Positions 32,633 through 33,373 of a stretch of DNA of 33,373 bases are shown here, piece by piece. Source of the stretch: Oscillospiraceae bacterium (lineage in GTDB: Bacteria > Bacillota > Clostridia > UBA1381 > UMGS1253). The notes beneath the pieces are model-generated. The model had not been told where the DNA came from and did not search any database. It saw only the letters and a program-made list of their open reading frames with translations. A program made the translations under genes and the position numbers. Within the stretch, counting starts at the first letter, position 1; each line of letters opens with the position of its first letter. The stretch is from assembly GCA_015068725.1 (NCBI GenBank), contig SVKA01000021.1:1-33373 (forward strand). Reading direction: 5' to 3'.

Positions 32633-33373
32633 ATGGCATTTGATGCAAGGGATTTTCAGAATGCAAGAAGAGCTGAGTATAACAAGGGCAAAGGCACAAA
32701 AAAGCTCGTATGGGTATTGCTGGCGATAATTGTAGCGTTTATTGCTGTGGCGCTGATGTCAATAGTGATCAATTATATAGAAATTAAGGAAATTGGTGCT
32801 CAGTACGTAAGCTCGTTTTTTACAAACATAAAAGTGCGCATTATTGCTCAGATGGTAAGCTTTTTAATTGTGTTTATTGTATTTACGATAAACAATTTTG
32901 TGCTGCGCCGTATTCTTATCAAAGAGAATGCTGATTTATGGTATATATCGAAAATTGTGCCTATGGTGCTTTTAACATTTGTGATATCACTTGTTGCAAG
33001 CTCTTTTATAAGCGACAACGTATACAGCAGATTTTTATCGTTTGCAAACGCTACATCCTTTAACAGAGTTGACCCCGTATTTTTTCAGGATATAGGATAC
33101 TATATTTTTATACGTCCGTTTATGGAGTCGCTTATTGACAGTATAAAGGTGATTTTGATTATTCAAACCGTATATACTGCGCTTATATATCTGTTTTTGA
33201 ATATGCGAAACGGGATTGAAAATTTTGGCGATGTTTTAAAAAACAAACGCATTGTTACACACAACATTGTAAATGTGCTTTTAGTGTTTATAAGCATAGC
33301 CATGTCATTTAAGTATAATGCCGAGGAAATCCTGTACGGAAATTTTGGCGAACTTTCAGGAGCGGGCTATACA
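32633..33373 (+). CDS. UPF0182 family membrane protein, N-terminal part
   Basis: Open to the end of the window; 247 residues are visible of a family normally near 900. The start ATG has GGAGG 6 bases upstream. Hydrophobic spans at about 24-48, 68-92, 108-126, 168-190 and 210-227 match the multi-helix N-terminal part of UPF0182 (COG1615). FNRVDPVFFQDIGYYIFIRPF corresponds to the family-typical D-P-x-F-x-x-D-hxFYhFxxPF stretch, shown as FNRVDPVFFQD and IGYYIFIRPF. The final GELSGAGYT matches the extracytoplasmic YGASYTD start. Function is unknown in all species. It lies 36 bases after ftsY. Confidence 0.85.
   Translation, partial: MAFDARDFQNARRAEYNKGKGTKKLVWVLLAIIVAFIAVALMSIVINYIEIKEIGAQYVSSFFTNIKVRIIAQMVSFLIVFIVFTINNFVLRRILIKENADLWYISKIVPMVLLTFVISLVASSFISDNVYSRFLSFANATSFNRVDPVFFQDIGYYIFIRPFMESLIDSIKVILIIQTVYTALIYLFLNMRNGIENFGDVLKNKRIVTHNIVNVLLVFISIAMSFKYNAEEILYGNFGELSGAGYT

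Overview
This is a chromosomal segment of an AT-leaning Firmicute, most probably a gut-type member of class Clostridia. The evidence is strong AGGAGG-type ribosome sites, an S-layer homology (SLH) protein, a FapR-controlled fatty-acid cluster that uses FabK, clostridial-type FeoB, TrkA/TrkH, and the rnc-radical SAM-smc-ftsY order common in Clostridia. I cannot name the genus. I see no rRNA, tRNA, CRISPR array, phage gene or transposase.

Layout. 1-207: C-terminal end of an SLH-domain protein. 368-2672: polar amino-acid ABC transporter (permease, ATPase, lipoprotein). 2749-3459: RsuA-type 16S pseudouridine synthase, convergent with feoB/feoA (3501-5910, minus strand) across a shared terminator. 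5911-6256: a gene-free stretch packed with inverted repeats, leading into a lone nagA-like gene (6257-7429). 7491-10300: trkA-trkH potassium uptake, convergent with galE (10350-11363, minus). 11599-18528: fatty-acid cluster fapR-plsX-fabH-fabK-fabD-fabG-acpP-fabF. 18616-21690: DUF4432 sugar-epimerase-like protein, rnc, radical SAM protein, DUF896 protein. 21831-28047: six tightly spaced accessory genes (SDR, xylose-isomerase-like TIM barrel, MATE exporter, PhnP-like metallohydrolase, GH28-like beta-helix, GxDLY/SGNH esterase). 28084-33373: smc, ftsY and the start of a UPF0182 membrane protein.

How it fits together. Bacillus has fapR-plsX-fabD-fabG-acpA-rnc-smc-ftsY as a contiguous run. The same backbone is present here, but it carries extra genes: fabH, fabK and fabF (same pathway), a DUF4432 gene between fabF and rnc, and about 6.5 kb between the radical SAM gene and smc. 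The 6.5 kb block is the best candidate for an uncharacterised system. It encodes soluble sugar-type enzymes with recognisable active-site residues and no signal peptides, plus one multidrug-type exporter, and no terminator was seen between it and smc. My working inference is intracellular processing of a decorated uronate- or sugar-containing compound; the substrate cannot be read from sequence.

Regulatory sites readable by eye: near-consensus promoters before the permease, nagA, galE, fapR, DUF4432 and the radical SAM gene; a FapR-like palindrome downstream of the fapR promoter; and six hairpin terminators, two of them serving convergent genes.
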